64,000 nt of DNA, from positions 744,001 through 808,000 of the forward strand of contig NW_012236522.1 in assembly GCF_000787575.1 (NCBI RefSeq), read 5' to 3'. Source of the stretch: Acytostelium subglobosum LB1 (Eukaryota > Evosea > Eumycetozoa > Acytosteliales > Acytosteliaceae). The notes beneath the pieces were generated by a model that was given only the letters and a program-made list of their open reading frames with translations, was not told the origin of the DNA and did no database searches. The position numbers and the translations under genes were made by a program. This document shows positions 1 through 9,931 of this stretch, in pieces (within the stretch, counting starts at the first letter, position 1; every line of letters starts with the position of its first letter).

Positions 1-269
1 TCACTATATCCACTCTGATGAATAATCTTCATTTGTTTGGCGATTGTTGATTTGCCTTATTGATTGGATTGATGTGATTGATGTGTTGGTTAACATCCTT
101 GATTGATTGAAGATTGATGGAGTAGACTATAACACATACCTGATTCACCGGCACCAAGTAACAATAACTTGACTTCATTGTACTTCTTCTTTCTCTCTTT
201 CTCGATCTGAGAGTTAATATCTTGATTGGCTTTGGCATCTTCGCCACTTGCAGAACATATGTTTCCCAT
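1..269 (-). CDS. gpaB: G protein alpha subunit, Galpha2-like, 5' end only
   Basis: This is the GTP-binding alpha subunit of a heterotrimeric G protein, acting at the inner plasma membrane below chemoattractant receptors. Exon 1 (140-269) starts with MGN, where Gly2 is a myristoylation site. It contains the coiled N-terminal helix and ends in the P-loop GAGES. Exon 2 (1-55) completes it as [18 protein letters not shown] and runs off the window. The intron (56-139) has a GTATGT donor and AAG acceptor and splits a Gly codon. The segment [20 protein letters not shown] resembles D. discoideum Galpha2 (cAMP chemotaxis) from memory more than Galpha1; that subtype call is inference. The Galpha family itself is certain. 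The remainder of the protein lies left of the window. Confidence 0.88.
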
Positions 270-3200
270 TATTTGACTACTTTTTTAAGTTGGTTAGGTT
301 GTAAGATGTTGTAGCTGTTGTTGTAGATGTTGTAGTTGTAGTATTTGTAGTAGTATTACAAGTATTGTATTTGGCTATATTAAAAAAGGCAAAGATTAGA
401 GAAGGGAAGAGATAGATAGATGATCGTGATGAGGAGGGGCTGGGAAGTTGACAAACACTTAATCACGATAAATGTACATTTATCAATAATATCATTGCAA
501 TCTCACAATGAGTGAGTGAGCAAGCACAGACACACATTGCAACAACATCAACAACCACACACAAACACAACACCAAGACAAACACAACAGAGACAAAGAC
601 AAAGACAAAACACAACAAAGGGGTGTGTTTGATATTGATCGTCCGTCCTTGGACCATCTATCTAAACTAAACTTATAAATCACCATCATCTAATTAACAC
701 AAAAGTTAGATGGACAGACACAAAATATTGATGTGGGCCAAATACAGACAGACATGTTCCGTCCGGACTGATAGGTCAATAGACAAAAAATGAGTTATAA
801 ATAGGTTGTTTGGTTAAGGCAAGTCATCGAATCGGACGGGTAATCCATGCGGGGCCTTGTGTCTTGGTGGGTAGGGCCCGCTTGATCGTGATTTTGGTGC
901 TTTTGCTTCCAAAGGTGAGTCGATCGTGGAAGCTTGCTTGTTTTTTTTGGGTGGAAACTTCGAAGGATTGGTCACATGAATGGCACCCATTGTCGGGCGA
1001 CATTGATAGTGAGACCTTCTTCGATTACTAACAAAACAAGGATGATGAGGTGGAACGGTATTGTATGCCAATGCATTGCAAATATATCTGTACATGGTAA
1101 TGGTCGGAGGGTATCATTACCTTGTTTATACTAACTAATGAACTAATGAACTAATTAACTATCTATCTAACTAACAATATTTATATAGGACTGCTAGAGA
1201 TGTCGTTGATAAAGTGAAGTCGAATTGAAGGTAAATTGAAGGATAGTGATGCAAGGATAGGTGGGCGGATGGATGGATGTTGTTTACATACAAGAGAGTG
1301 ATAGTAGTTGAGTTGAGTTGAGTTGAGAACAACAACAACATTAACCAAAGGTGATAAGAATGAGTGATATATAAACAGTCTAATATAATATATATAAAGG
1401 AACACTTTGGAGCACAGCCGCACAACTCTTTTACTCTACACATAAGGTGATGATGAGAGATGATGTTGCTGCTGATGATGTTGTTTGTAAAGCAGACCAG
1501 GTATGGATGATCAATCCACACACCGAGTGCTCACAGGTCGTGATCGTAGTGTGACTGGTGGCACGCCAACCTGTGTGTGAGTGTGAAGGTGTTTGATCAT
1601 CCCACTTGATTGATTGGTTGGATAGGTTGAAAGGAATGAGTGTTACGCACCATGTTATGTATGTTGTTAATGCATTATGTGTTTGGGGTGTGAATGTGTG
1701 GTGGTGATTGATTCTGATCATCTACGATTGGTGTTAATGTGAAGTGAAGGGGAAGATAAGGAAGGTGGTATGGTTTATGGTTGGAAGGTGGATGGATGGA
1801 AGGTAATGTTGGACTCCCTTTAAGTATCATGACTTCCATAGGCGGACATGAACACCAATTTTGGATTGATGGCGATGACATTGTTGATAGGGTGTGCATT
1901 TCATTAATAATATATATATGTGTAATTACCTGTAATTGTTATTGTCGTGTCGTTGTTGATGGTTGCAATGTCTTGTTATTATTATTATTATTATTATTAT
2001 TCACTTCTTGTCTTTGTCTGAGAGTGAGTAAGTATAAGGTAGAGATAGAAAGTTTGATTGATAGTGAACTGAGTTAGTGAGTGAGAGATGGAGAGACAAA
2101 GTGAGTAAATGAATATGAATTGTATGACAATAGTTAAAGTAGATGGACGTTGAATTGAGAGGTTAACATTGTTGGTACTAGCTTAAACACATTACCCGAG
2201 GCCGATCCTTTGCAGGTTGACCACATTAAATCAAGATTGAAGGGACTGCAAAATAAATCAAAATTTGCAAAATTCCCCAAGGACCAATCAAAAATAGATT
2301 GGACGTTGGTCGTTGATTTTGTCTCTAAGTCCAATGGGGAAGGAACACAATGGATGTCAAAGGTCGACCAAAGATGATACAATTGTTGTTCAGGACATGG
2401 TAGTGATGATTGACTATGGAGGAGGTTCTTACCTTTAAAACAAAGTCTATATGTATCTATATATCTAACTTGTGTCGTTTTGAAAATGAACCAGTCACTC
2501 GCCTCATGTTTTGATCAGAACGAAACGATCACAATTAATTGTTGACCCCATGATAAAACAAGACCATCAAGACGTGCATGGATGGAATCTAAATCTCCCA
2601 AAATAGGGCACAAACATTCCATCGAGTCAGTTCCATGATTGATTGATGTCAATGTTGGGAAGGGAATGTCAAAAAAATATCTGTTGATCATAACAAGTTT
2701 GTGTTTGGTTGAATAGGGCAGTGTTGCGCAATGTCACTTGGTCCTTGAATGGATAACCAAGGAAGTATTCTACCTCACAGTAAATCAAGCTATGCCGTGT
2801 TAAAGGTCACAACTAGGAGGTAATGTCCCAGATTGTGATGGTGTGATTACGATCTCAAAAAGCATATGTCCATCTGCTGCTATAGTAGATGAATCATACT
2901 TGTTATATATTTATCACATCGATGATATGTCTTGTGTCTGCATTCTGCTGTTGTTGTTGCTGCTGTCAACGAGGTCGGGGAATCGTGATCACCCTTTAGT
3001 CGTGTCCAAATATCATCGGTTGTTTGTTGCTGTTGGCGACACTTGTCAGTCGTTGTTGAGTGTCATCAGCCGGATGTCCAATGAGAGAGAGTACTGATGT
3101 GATGAGGATGTGTGTTTGCATTGAGTCCTGTGTGGGTAGTTTGTGGCTTGTCCAATGATTGAAGTTGAATTGATACATTGATGAATGAATGAATGGATGA

Positions 3201-3283
3201 ATGATTGAGTTGGATGATTGCGTTGATTGATTGAATGATTGCTACCTTGATAGCCTTATTATGCTGAGCAATGTTGTAGGCAA
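270..3283. other. 3 kb stretch without a confident gene
   Basis: The left part should hold the Galpha promoter. A TATAAATAG box at 796-804 points right but no clean ATG-started frame follows. Simple repeats are (AGTTG)n near 1306-1326 and (ATT)n near 1976-2002. Several short stretches look coding-like without forming a gene: a frame at 1041-1232 flanked by splice-like sites (TACTAAC before the first), a 72-codon frame at 2159-2382, and a 14-codon stretch near 2704-2745. No RNA gene was recognised. The region may hold a decayed or fast-evolving gene. Confidence 0.4.
2159..2382 (+). CDS. Possible terminal exon, unidentified
   Basis: An open frame follows a TGA at 2156 and ends at TGA 2380-2382, encoding about 72 residues. 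It is rich in Lys, Asp, Gln and Ser, and contains KSRLKGLQNKSKF and SKIDWTLVVDFVSK. Composition is like real dictyostelid protein and unlike the low-complexity frames around it. It has no ATG, so it would have to be a last exon, with an acceptor at the AGAG just before 2162. The 'RL..L...IDW' pattern faintly recalls mitochondrial ATP synthase subunit d, but that is too weak to name it. No partner exon could be placed. Confidence 0.25.
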
Positions 3284-4292
3284 TCACTTTCTTCCATCAT
3301 TTGAGGTGAACTCTACAAAGTCATCAATGAGCAGTGGCCATGCTTCAGATTCGTCATAGTTGGATAGGTCACCTTTGACAGTCTTTGAGAACTCCAAGAA
3401 GCAAACCCATTGATCCATGTTGATCACTTTATATGACTTGGTGTTCTGTTTAAGAGAGAGTGATGTGTTAGATTGAGAATGTGTGACTCAAGGTGATGAT
3501 AGAGGTATGACTTACTCTTAGGAATTTGATAAAGGATTTGGTATGTGGACCGTCCGGTAGGACCAACTCGAGCATCTCTGCTGCAATCTGGAGATCAACA
3601 GACTTCTTACTCTCAATCTCACTGGCGAAGCGGAAGGAGAACTTGTATAACTCTGAGAATTTGATTGGGTCCAGCTTGATTTGATGTGTCATTGTTTGCA
3701 GTGTCCTCTTTAGGTTCGGCAGGTCATTGCATCTCAGTTGCTCGAATCCAACCTTAAACTCATCATATGTAAAGTATCCCATCTTCTTTGCGTTCATTGT
3801 CCATGCTAGTATCAACACTTGAATCTATATATGTGTGTGTATGCGAAGAGGATTAGTCACAATGACATAGGCAGGGTATCTCATTATGTAAAGGTATAAC
3901 ATACACTGTCAGGGGCAAGGCCTAGATCATGACAGAAACTCGTTATTCCATCTGGACCTATTATTGACTTGTCGGCTGGGTCTAAGTTTGTGATTGAGGG
4001 AGGGTTAATATTCAATCCTCATCTGTGCTACTCTGTATTAACATACCTTGGTACTTCTCAAACAGTGCGCATATAGGTGACTTGCCACTCGTAACAAGTT
4101 TCTTCACAGGTTGATGTACAATATCATCCTCGTTCTTCCTCTTTTTCTGTTGTTGTTGATGACAGCGGCGTTGTTATGTGAGTATGATGAATGATTGAAT
4201 GAGTCGTTGGTGTATATCTCAAAACCTACACTCTCTTGGGTCTTTGGTGGAATTGTGACCTTTGTAGTTGTTGTTGAAGCCTTTCTAACCAT
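3284..4292 (-). CDS. DCN1-like protein (cullin neddylation co-E3)
   Basis: This is a PONY/DCUN1-domain protein. The family binds cullins and the NEDD8 E2 and stimulates NEDD8 transfer, activating cullin-RING ubiquitin ligases. Five exons on the minus strand (4230-4292, 4047-4146, 3905-3981, 3516-3824, 3284-3445) give 236 residues. A short basic N-terminus (KKRKNEDD) replaces the UBA domain of some homologues. The PONY core follows: [34 protein letters not shown], then the C-terminal hallmark [12 protein letters not shown]. All introns are short with GTA donors. The start is the first ATG before the basic region. Many F-box-like genes lie in the same window and would be functional clients; no direct link is shown. 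Confidence 0.93.
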
Positions 4293-4812
4293 TGTTTATC
4301 TCTCTATTCTATCTGTTTATCTATCTGTTTGTGTTTATAAATTAACTTGATTTGAACAACAACTACCTTTATAAAATCACTTTTCTTATATAGAGTTTAG
4401 TTGTAGATTTGAGTGATTGGTTGTAGTTGTTGTAATTATGTATCTCTTCCTTCTGTGTGTGTTTGAGCTCGAAATGACTTTCAAATTTTCCCAATGAGTT
4501 TGGTTGATTGCTTCTGAAGATGGTTTTGAGTGTGTGACCTTCCAAGAAACACTTGCTTATGTTGATTTGGACTGAAGTGAGTGTGAAAGAATTTCAATCA
4601 TCCCTCATTTCAAGATTATTTGTTGGGTGGACTGAGTCAAGATTTGACCAATGAATGTATGAAGGAATGAAGTGACCTTGATTTATTAAACTTGGTACAT
4701 TGGAATTAACCAATATGGCCAACATGTCGGACAGGATTGCTATACAGGGAAGGGTTAAACAAGGTTGCAAATGGATGATAGGGATGATAATGCAGATAAA
4801 ACTAGTGGGGGA
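4293..4812. other. Intergenic: upstream of the DCN1-like gene
   Basis: About 520 bp between two minus-strand genes. It should contain the promoter of the DCN1-like gene and the 3' end of the coiled-coil gene. It is AT-rich with T-rich and ATTG-type runs. I see no gene, RNA or defined site. Confidence 0.5.
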
Positions 4813-5924
4813 TTACTTGAGAATGCTCTGACGCGAGGGTATGATGGATGGACGACGTAATATCTTGGTCGCTGGAGATGTCGGTGAAGTGGTGTTGGCC
4901 GAGGATGAGCCAGAGTTCTCTTTGTTGAGCAAGGTGGCGATCGTGTCTCCCTTGATGATCGACTTTCTCGGTGCCATAAATGTCTTCTTTGGTGACTTGG
5001 CGTTGATAAGCGATGTCTTTGGCACGATGGACTTGCGAGGCGCCACAGACATGCGAGCCTTTGGAGCTGGTGATAGAGGACTGATGGTGCTCTCCGACAG
5101 ATTGTTGCTTGTTGTTGTTGTTGTTGATGTCATTGATGACTTTGGGGCGATTGGTGATAGGGTGCTCAGTGACATTGACATGGATGACGTTGATTGGAAT
5201 AGGTTGTCTGATCCACCGACATCTGCATCATTTGGTGAAGTCATTGATCGCTTGTTCATCGTTTGTAGTGCAGAGATCTCTGCCATCTTTATCTCGTGAT
5301 CTCGCTGCTTCAGACGCTGTTCAATCTCGGCCAGCTTCTTCCTGCGCACCTTTAGCTCGCTCTCGATGGCGACAAACTGTGCTTCGCGCTCTGCCACACG
5401 CTTCTCGCGGTCGCATAGTGCTGCCTCGCGCTCGGCCAGCGCAGTCTGGCTGGCACTAATGTCTGTGGTTGCTGACACCATCTCTTGGGCCAACTCATTG
5501 AGACGTGCCTCCTCGCATTTGAGCCACGACTCCTTCTCATTCAACTCCATCTTTCGTTCCTCCAATTCAAACTCTCTTTCTTCCAACGAGTACTCATACA
5601 CCTTCACAGTATCTTCACGTTGTTCCACCTCTTTACGTGCCTTCTCCACTACCATCCTCTCTTCTCTAATAGCTTCCTTATCGCATTCCAATTGGAATCG
5701 TTCGTCATCAAAGTCGTCCCTAATGTTTGATTGAGTGATTGATTGATTAGTGAGTGTGTTGTTTGACGTCATATGATTGATCAACATCACAATGATGAAT
5801 GAATAACGTACATTGATAGCACTTTGGAAGGAGTGACAGCGGCAGGTGATGCAGCAGGACTGCTGTGATCCATCTTCTTCCTCTTCAATGGCGTGAAGGA
5901 TGTGTTATCATTTCTCTTGCTCAT
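4813..5924 (-). CDS. Coiled-coil protein with Ser-rich RKS repeat tail
   Basis: Two exons (5812-5924, 4813-5719) encode 339 residues of unrecognised function. The first exon is a Ser/Thr/Pro-rich, basic N-terminus (LKRKKMDHSS). Residues about 40-190 are a long charged heptad-like coiled coil full of E, R, K and L (for example LAEREAALCDREKRVAEREA). The C-terminal third is Ser/Thr/Pro-rich, with repeated short basic motifs of the form (A)PRKSI, PKTSL, RRPSI, SRQSI just before the stop. Those motifs look like phosphorylation or docking sites, possibly for a basophilic kinase. The start is the first ATG of an exon that splices in phase (AT|G). It could be a cytoskeletal or nuclear scaffold; no family assigned. 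Confidence 0.75.
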
Positions 5925-6171
5925 GTCTGTCGTCTGTATCTTTATGTCCACACACTGTTGTAATGTGCTCTATAATTCGTTGTTATGTGTTTGACAATGT
6001 AAGTGACCTGGCATCAACACTCTGATGTTGTGTACATCTTAGATGTTACAACTGTTTATCCGTTAAACAATTCAAATTCAAAATTTAAAAAGGCGCCACT
6101 CACACCAACTCATGCAAGGGTATGATTCCAGATGGATGGATTGATGGATAGACATATTGTTTATAATATAT

Positions 6172-8244
6172 TTACAAAGTGATAATTAATATATGTGTTG
6201 ATATTAAACCGTAATCCAAAAAGCTATGTTTGGCTATACATAATAGCCTGTGATCATCAAGCCTACGTGTGACGGAACGAATCATTCCACATCTTATCTC
6301 GTATGTTCTAATGTTTGGAGTACACCTTGCTGTTGCCTTGATACTTGTGACCAAAGTTTGCTCACTCAGGTATACCTTCTCTGGTGTCTTGAACGCACAT
6401 GTCAGTGACTTGAAATGCTGCACCATCCTTGGCATTGGGTCTGGCTCATCCCCGTTCTGGAACATTGATGAGTTTAATATACATTTGGTGAAGACTTGGA
6501 CTGAGGGCACAGCATCGCCAGAGTCATTCTCAGCAGACATAATAACATGTCCAATCTGTTTGATATGATAGAGAGACAATGCTCTAAGATTAAATGGAAG
6601 AATGAGTTCATGTTCAAAACATCCGCCAAGAGTGAGCTCAGTCAGTGCGTCGGGTAGAGTGATCATCTGGTTGAAGTTGTTTCCAAAGGCCAACGACTTG
6701 AGGCTTGTTGGCAAGGTGTCGGCTCCAACCGGGTGATTAAAGAAGTCTCCAAATTTCAACCTAACAATTGAGTTGGGCAAAGATCCAGGTGACAGCGCAG
6801 TGTTGTAATGGCGTCCCAGTGTCAAGTCTGTTACAAACTCTGGTATGAGACCTGGCGTGAGCTCTTGGTTGAAGCCCCCGCCAAGTGTCAGATAGCGGAT
6901 GGACAATGGGAGGGACAGCGGCACGATGAAATCATTCAAGTATGTAACAGGCTCCCGTAACACCCAAGGCTGTGCCGGATAGTCCGTTGGATATTGAGTG
7001 TATGCGTCGCCAATGGTGAGCACCTTGAGCGAATCGGGCAACACACCTGGCCCAATGCGCTGAAATAGACAATAGTCATCATCCATAGAAAGGTCGGTGA
7101 GTGATGGAGGGAGGACACCTGGCAAGAGAGGGTGTCTAAAGTCCGACCCAAGATTGAGCCACTCAAGTTTGGGTGGCAGAATACCTGGCGGCAGCTCTTG
7201 ATCGAAAGTGATATAGAATGTGAGGTCGGTGAGGTTCATGGGCAGTGAGCCAGGGAGCAATGGTTGACTGTGTCCATGGAAGATCGACAGGCGTTGTAGC
7301 GATTCAGGTAGTACACCTGGATTGATTTCTTGATAATATTGGTAAAGGTCAAGTGTGTCCAACTTTGACGGGAGCATGCCGGGCGTGAGCACAGTGCTGC
7401 CGTCCCAGCCGGTGTACAGACGCTCAATTGACACTGGAAGAGTGATGGGGGAGGGTGGACTGTAATCGGATTGGAATGTGAGGTCCTGGAGTGAAGGCGG
7501 GAAGGCCTTGAGAGGGATGGCATAAGGGTATGAACCGATAAAGGCTAACTCAGTGAGCGACATTGGTAGGACACCGACCTCGATTGGCTGGAGGAACCAT
7601 TCGCCGAATCGAAGTATGGTGATGGAGTCGGGGAAGTAGCCTGGGAATAGGAATGAGTTGAAGTAGTGTCCAAACTCCATCTGTGTAAGTGAGCCCGGTA
7701 GCTTGGGTATCCTGCAGTTGGCCTCGAGTGTCCTCCTGGGGAAGTCATAGTTGCTGTAGAATCTGAGGGTTTGGAGCGTCTCGGGCAGCGCGCCACTCTC
7801 TATCTTGCTGTTGTAGTGATTGCCAATGAAGAGTTTGATCAAGGACGATGGTAGCGTCCCGACCATGATGTCCTTATTGAATTCCCAACCCAAGGTAAGC
7901 GTTGTGATCGTGTCAGGTAGGCAACCAATTCCAATCTGTCTATTAAATGCTGGTCCAAATGATAATGTCTTGATTTCAATTATAGTGGTGTGATTGTCGT
8001 CATCATTGTCATCGTCATTGGAGTTGTTGGACAATTGTCTTGGACGGATGTCACCTGGAGTGATTGGATCATTACCGTGTAGCGACCAAAACACCTCCTC
8101 CCTTGGAGACCTAAACAACGATACTTCTTTCTTCAACAATGAGTACATCCTTTTACTAGTCAATGCTAGAAATGCTACATCCGAGTCATGAGGCCTCATC
8201 TGATCAATCAGAACTCTCAACACAGTCAGTGACAAACTCTCCAT
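6172..8244 (-). CDS. F-box/FNIP repeat protein
   Basis: An intronless 690-residue protein. Residues about 3-45 (LTVLRVLIDQM, FLALTSKRMYSLLKKE) form an F-box-like helix bundle. From about residue 90 to 570 run many degenerate FNIP repeats of roughly 22 residues, consensus LPxSLxxLxFGxxFNxxIxPGxLP. An acidic Asn/Asp run (NSNDDDNDDDN) separates the two parts. The C-terminus has a non-repeat module (YEIRCG, TRRLDD) found in all FNIP neighbours. FNIP proteins are hugely expanded in dictyostelids; F-box versions are thought to be substrate adaptors of SCF-type ubiquitin ligases (family knowledge, not proven here). Its start lies head-to-head, 293 bp from the start of a paralogue at 8538. Confidence 0.93.
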   Translation of the reverse strand: MESLSLTVLRVLIDQMRPHDSDVAFLALTSKRMYSLLKKEVSLFRSPREEVFWSLHGNDPITPGDIRPRQLSNNSNDDDNDDDNHTTIIEIKTLSFGPAFNRQIGIGCLPDTITTLTLGWEFNKDIMVGTLPSSLIKLFIGNHYNSKIESGALPETLQTLRFYSNYDFPRRTLEANCRIPKLPGSLTQMEFGHYFNSFLFPGYFPDSITILRFGEWFLQPIEVGVLPMSLTELAFIGSYPYAIPLKAFPPSLQDLTFQSDYSPPSPITLPVSIERLYTGWDGSTVLTPGMLPSKLDTLDLYQYYQEINPGVLPESLQRLSIFHGHSQPLLPGSLPMNLTDLTFYITFDQELPPGILPPKLEWLNLGSDFRHPLLPGVLPPSLTDLSMDDDYCLFQRIGPGVLPDSLKVLTIGDAYTQYPTDYPAQPWVLREPVTYLNDFIVPLSLPLSIRYLTLGGGFNQELTPGLIPEFVTDLTLGRHYNTALSPGSLPNSIVRLKFGDFFNHPVGADTLPTSLKSLAFGNNFNQMITLPDALTELTLGGCFEHELILPFNLRALSLYHIKQIGHVIMSAENDSGDAVPSVQVFTKCILNSSMFQNGDEPDPMPRMVQHFKSLTCAFKTPEKVYLSEQTLVTSIKATARCTPNIRTYEIRCGMIRSVTRRLDDHRLLCIAKHSFLDYGLISTHILIITL

Positions 8245-8537
8245 CTTCTACTTTTTCTTCCTTTCAAAATAATGATATTGATTGATTGATTGATTGAACT
8301 TGGTATATGATATTATAACAACATAGTAGTAGTAGTAGTATAACAACAATAATGAAAGAATGAATGGATGAATGAAGTAGATGAATGATCAATGAGTAAA
8401 GATATTAATGTCAAAGTTCAAGAATGAGAAACATCAAAGATTGCAAGTGACACCCCTTCACAAGTCTGTAACAACTTTGAAGACATGTCAAACACTTGTA
8501 GTAGTTGTAGTTGTAGTAGGTGTAGCAGTAGTAATAG
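8245..8537. promoter_or_regulatory. Bidirectional spacer between head-to-head FNIP genes
   Basis: 293 bp separate two divergent paralogous start codons. The spacer holds (ATTG)n at about 8278-8295, a (TAG)n run at about 8325-8340 and a (GTAGTT/GTAGTA)n run at 8499-8531. Both promoters should lie here. No clear TATA box stands out. Confidence 0.45.
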
Positions 8538-8683
8538 ATGGAATCATTACCTCATACAGTGTTGGTACAGAACTTATTGCCATTTATAGCTCCCGATAGT
8601 AGGTTGTTGGAGAATCAGTTTGACTTGTGTTATTTGGCATTGACTTGCAAGAGATTGTATTCAATACTAAAGAGTCATTCATT

Positions 8684-8686
8684 ACT
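8684..8686. repeat. Target site duplication ACT, left copy
   Basis: Direct 3-bp repeat ACT flanking the transposon; the right copy is at 11229-11231. It was identified because removing one copy plus the element restores the reading frame of the host FNIP gene. Confidence 0.8.
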
Positions 8687-8703
8687 TGATTGCTGCTAAG
8701 GTT
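8687..8703 (+). repeat. Left terminal inverted repeat
   Basis: TGATTGCTGCTAAGGTT, matching the reverse complement of 11212-11228 at 16 of 17 positions. Weaker inverted similarity continues to about 8855. Confidence 0.85.
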
Positions 8704-8851
8704 AGCTTGGGTTCTGCAGGGTTCAACGGGTGTTGTGGGTGGATTCTTCAAATATTTGTTTTGGAATCCAAGGTCCGACCCGTGATGACCCTTTGCAACC
8801 TCCAACATAGTAATAGCGACCAATTAATACATATATATAATACAACATCTG

Positions 8852-9849
8852 ATGTCTGAGGAGCTAACCCAGTTAATAGTCACCAGAGTTAAGCAAGCAG
8901 GTGTCAAATGCTTCTTCTGCGGTACTGAGTTGGATATCTGGGTCTTGGGCAAACACCTGCCCGTGTGCGCCAAACTGTGTTACAATATCATCATTGATAT
9001 GTTCCAGACTAAAGAATCACAGGAGGAGACTCACACGTTGAGGCTGCGTATAGAGGAGTTAGAGGGAATCATCAAGTCATTATCGCAACAACAACAACAA
9101 CAACCACAGCCACAACAACAACAGCCACAACAACAACAGCCACAACCAACATCGTTGTCATCAACACTCACGCTTCAGCAAATGAAGACGCCAACCAAAC
9201 AAGGTGCGGCAGAGAACAATAGAGAGCTGATGAATATCACACATACCAAGAAGTTGATGGATGGAGAGACTAGCAAACAAACCAAGTGCTTCCTGCATTC
9301 CAACGTTCGAGACCCAACCAATCCCAACCGGATTATAGTAGAGGCGACTTGCAATTCACCAGAGAACAAGATCGAGAAGAAGATCATTGTCTACTATGGC
9401 GACCAAAAAATGATGATGTGCAGTGTTGGACATATTACAAACCATACCAGGTCAATGCCCTATTTGAAGCTTGCTGTACCTGCGATTGGAGAACACGATC
9501 CAGAGAAGCCTATCATTGGAGATTCTGTCCAACATTGCCAGAACTGTTCAAAGGGTTGTTCTCGCATCTTGAAGTGTTGCCATCCAGACAGCACGTTTGG
9601 CGTCTTTGTATACTTCTGTCGATGGAACTGCCTTGTCGAGTATCTAACCAACAAACGAGAGAAATGGACTCAATGGTGCGAAGCGAACACCGGTATCTCC
9701 AGCAGGGCAACGATAGATATCGACGATAATGCGATGTCAACAACTACATCACCACCCATCCCAGCACCCAGCCCAGCAGCACCAAGCCCAGCAATAACCA
9801 AACCAGTGTCTAAATCAAAGGCCAAGAAAGCAGCTGCAACACCAACACC

Positions 9850-9881
<32 letters not shown>

Positions 9882-9931
9882 GGAGGAACAATAAGAGGAA
9901 GAACAATACCCTTGAAGAAGGTGAAGAATAA
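8852..9931 (+). CDS. Transposon ORF1: Cys/His-rich accessory protein
   Basis: 359 residues starting at an ATG just inside the left arm. Near the N-terminus is CFFCGTELDIWVLGKHLPVC (C-x2-C-x11-H-x3-C), a probable zinc-binding, perhaps DNA-binding, finger. Next come a short Leu/Glu helix, a poly-Gln/Pro run (about residues 77-105), and a central domain with many Cys and His, including HCQNCSKGCSRILKCCH and FVYFCRWNCLVEYLTNKREK. The C-terminus is Pro/Ala/Ser/Thr-rich ending in basic RRNNKRKN, a likely nuclear localisation signal. The last 134 nt overlap the transposase frame (open from 9798), displaced by +1. It may be a separate DNA-binding partner or the N-terminal part of a frameshift fusion with the transposase. 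No known family was recognised. Confidence 0.8.

Noticed and set aside
814-1095. Minus-strand Pro/Lys-rich frame
   Set aside because: No ATG-based gene structure, and the opposite strand looks equally coding-like, so neither could be supported as a gene.
2704-2745. Importin-alpha fragment (VLRNVTWSLN)
   Set aside because: Only about 14 residues before a stop, with no neighbouring armadillo repeats; may be chance. Kept only as a remark in a finding.
8408-8599. Frame MSKFKNEKHQ... before the FNIP gene
   Set aside because: It overlaps the F-box start in another frame and is mostly Val repeats from GTAGTT runs.
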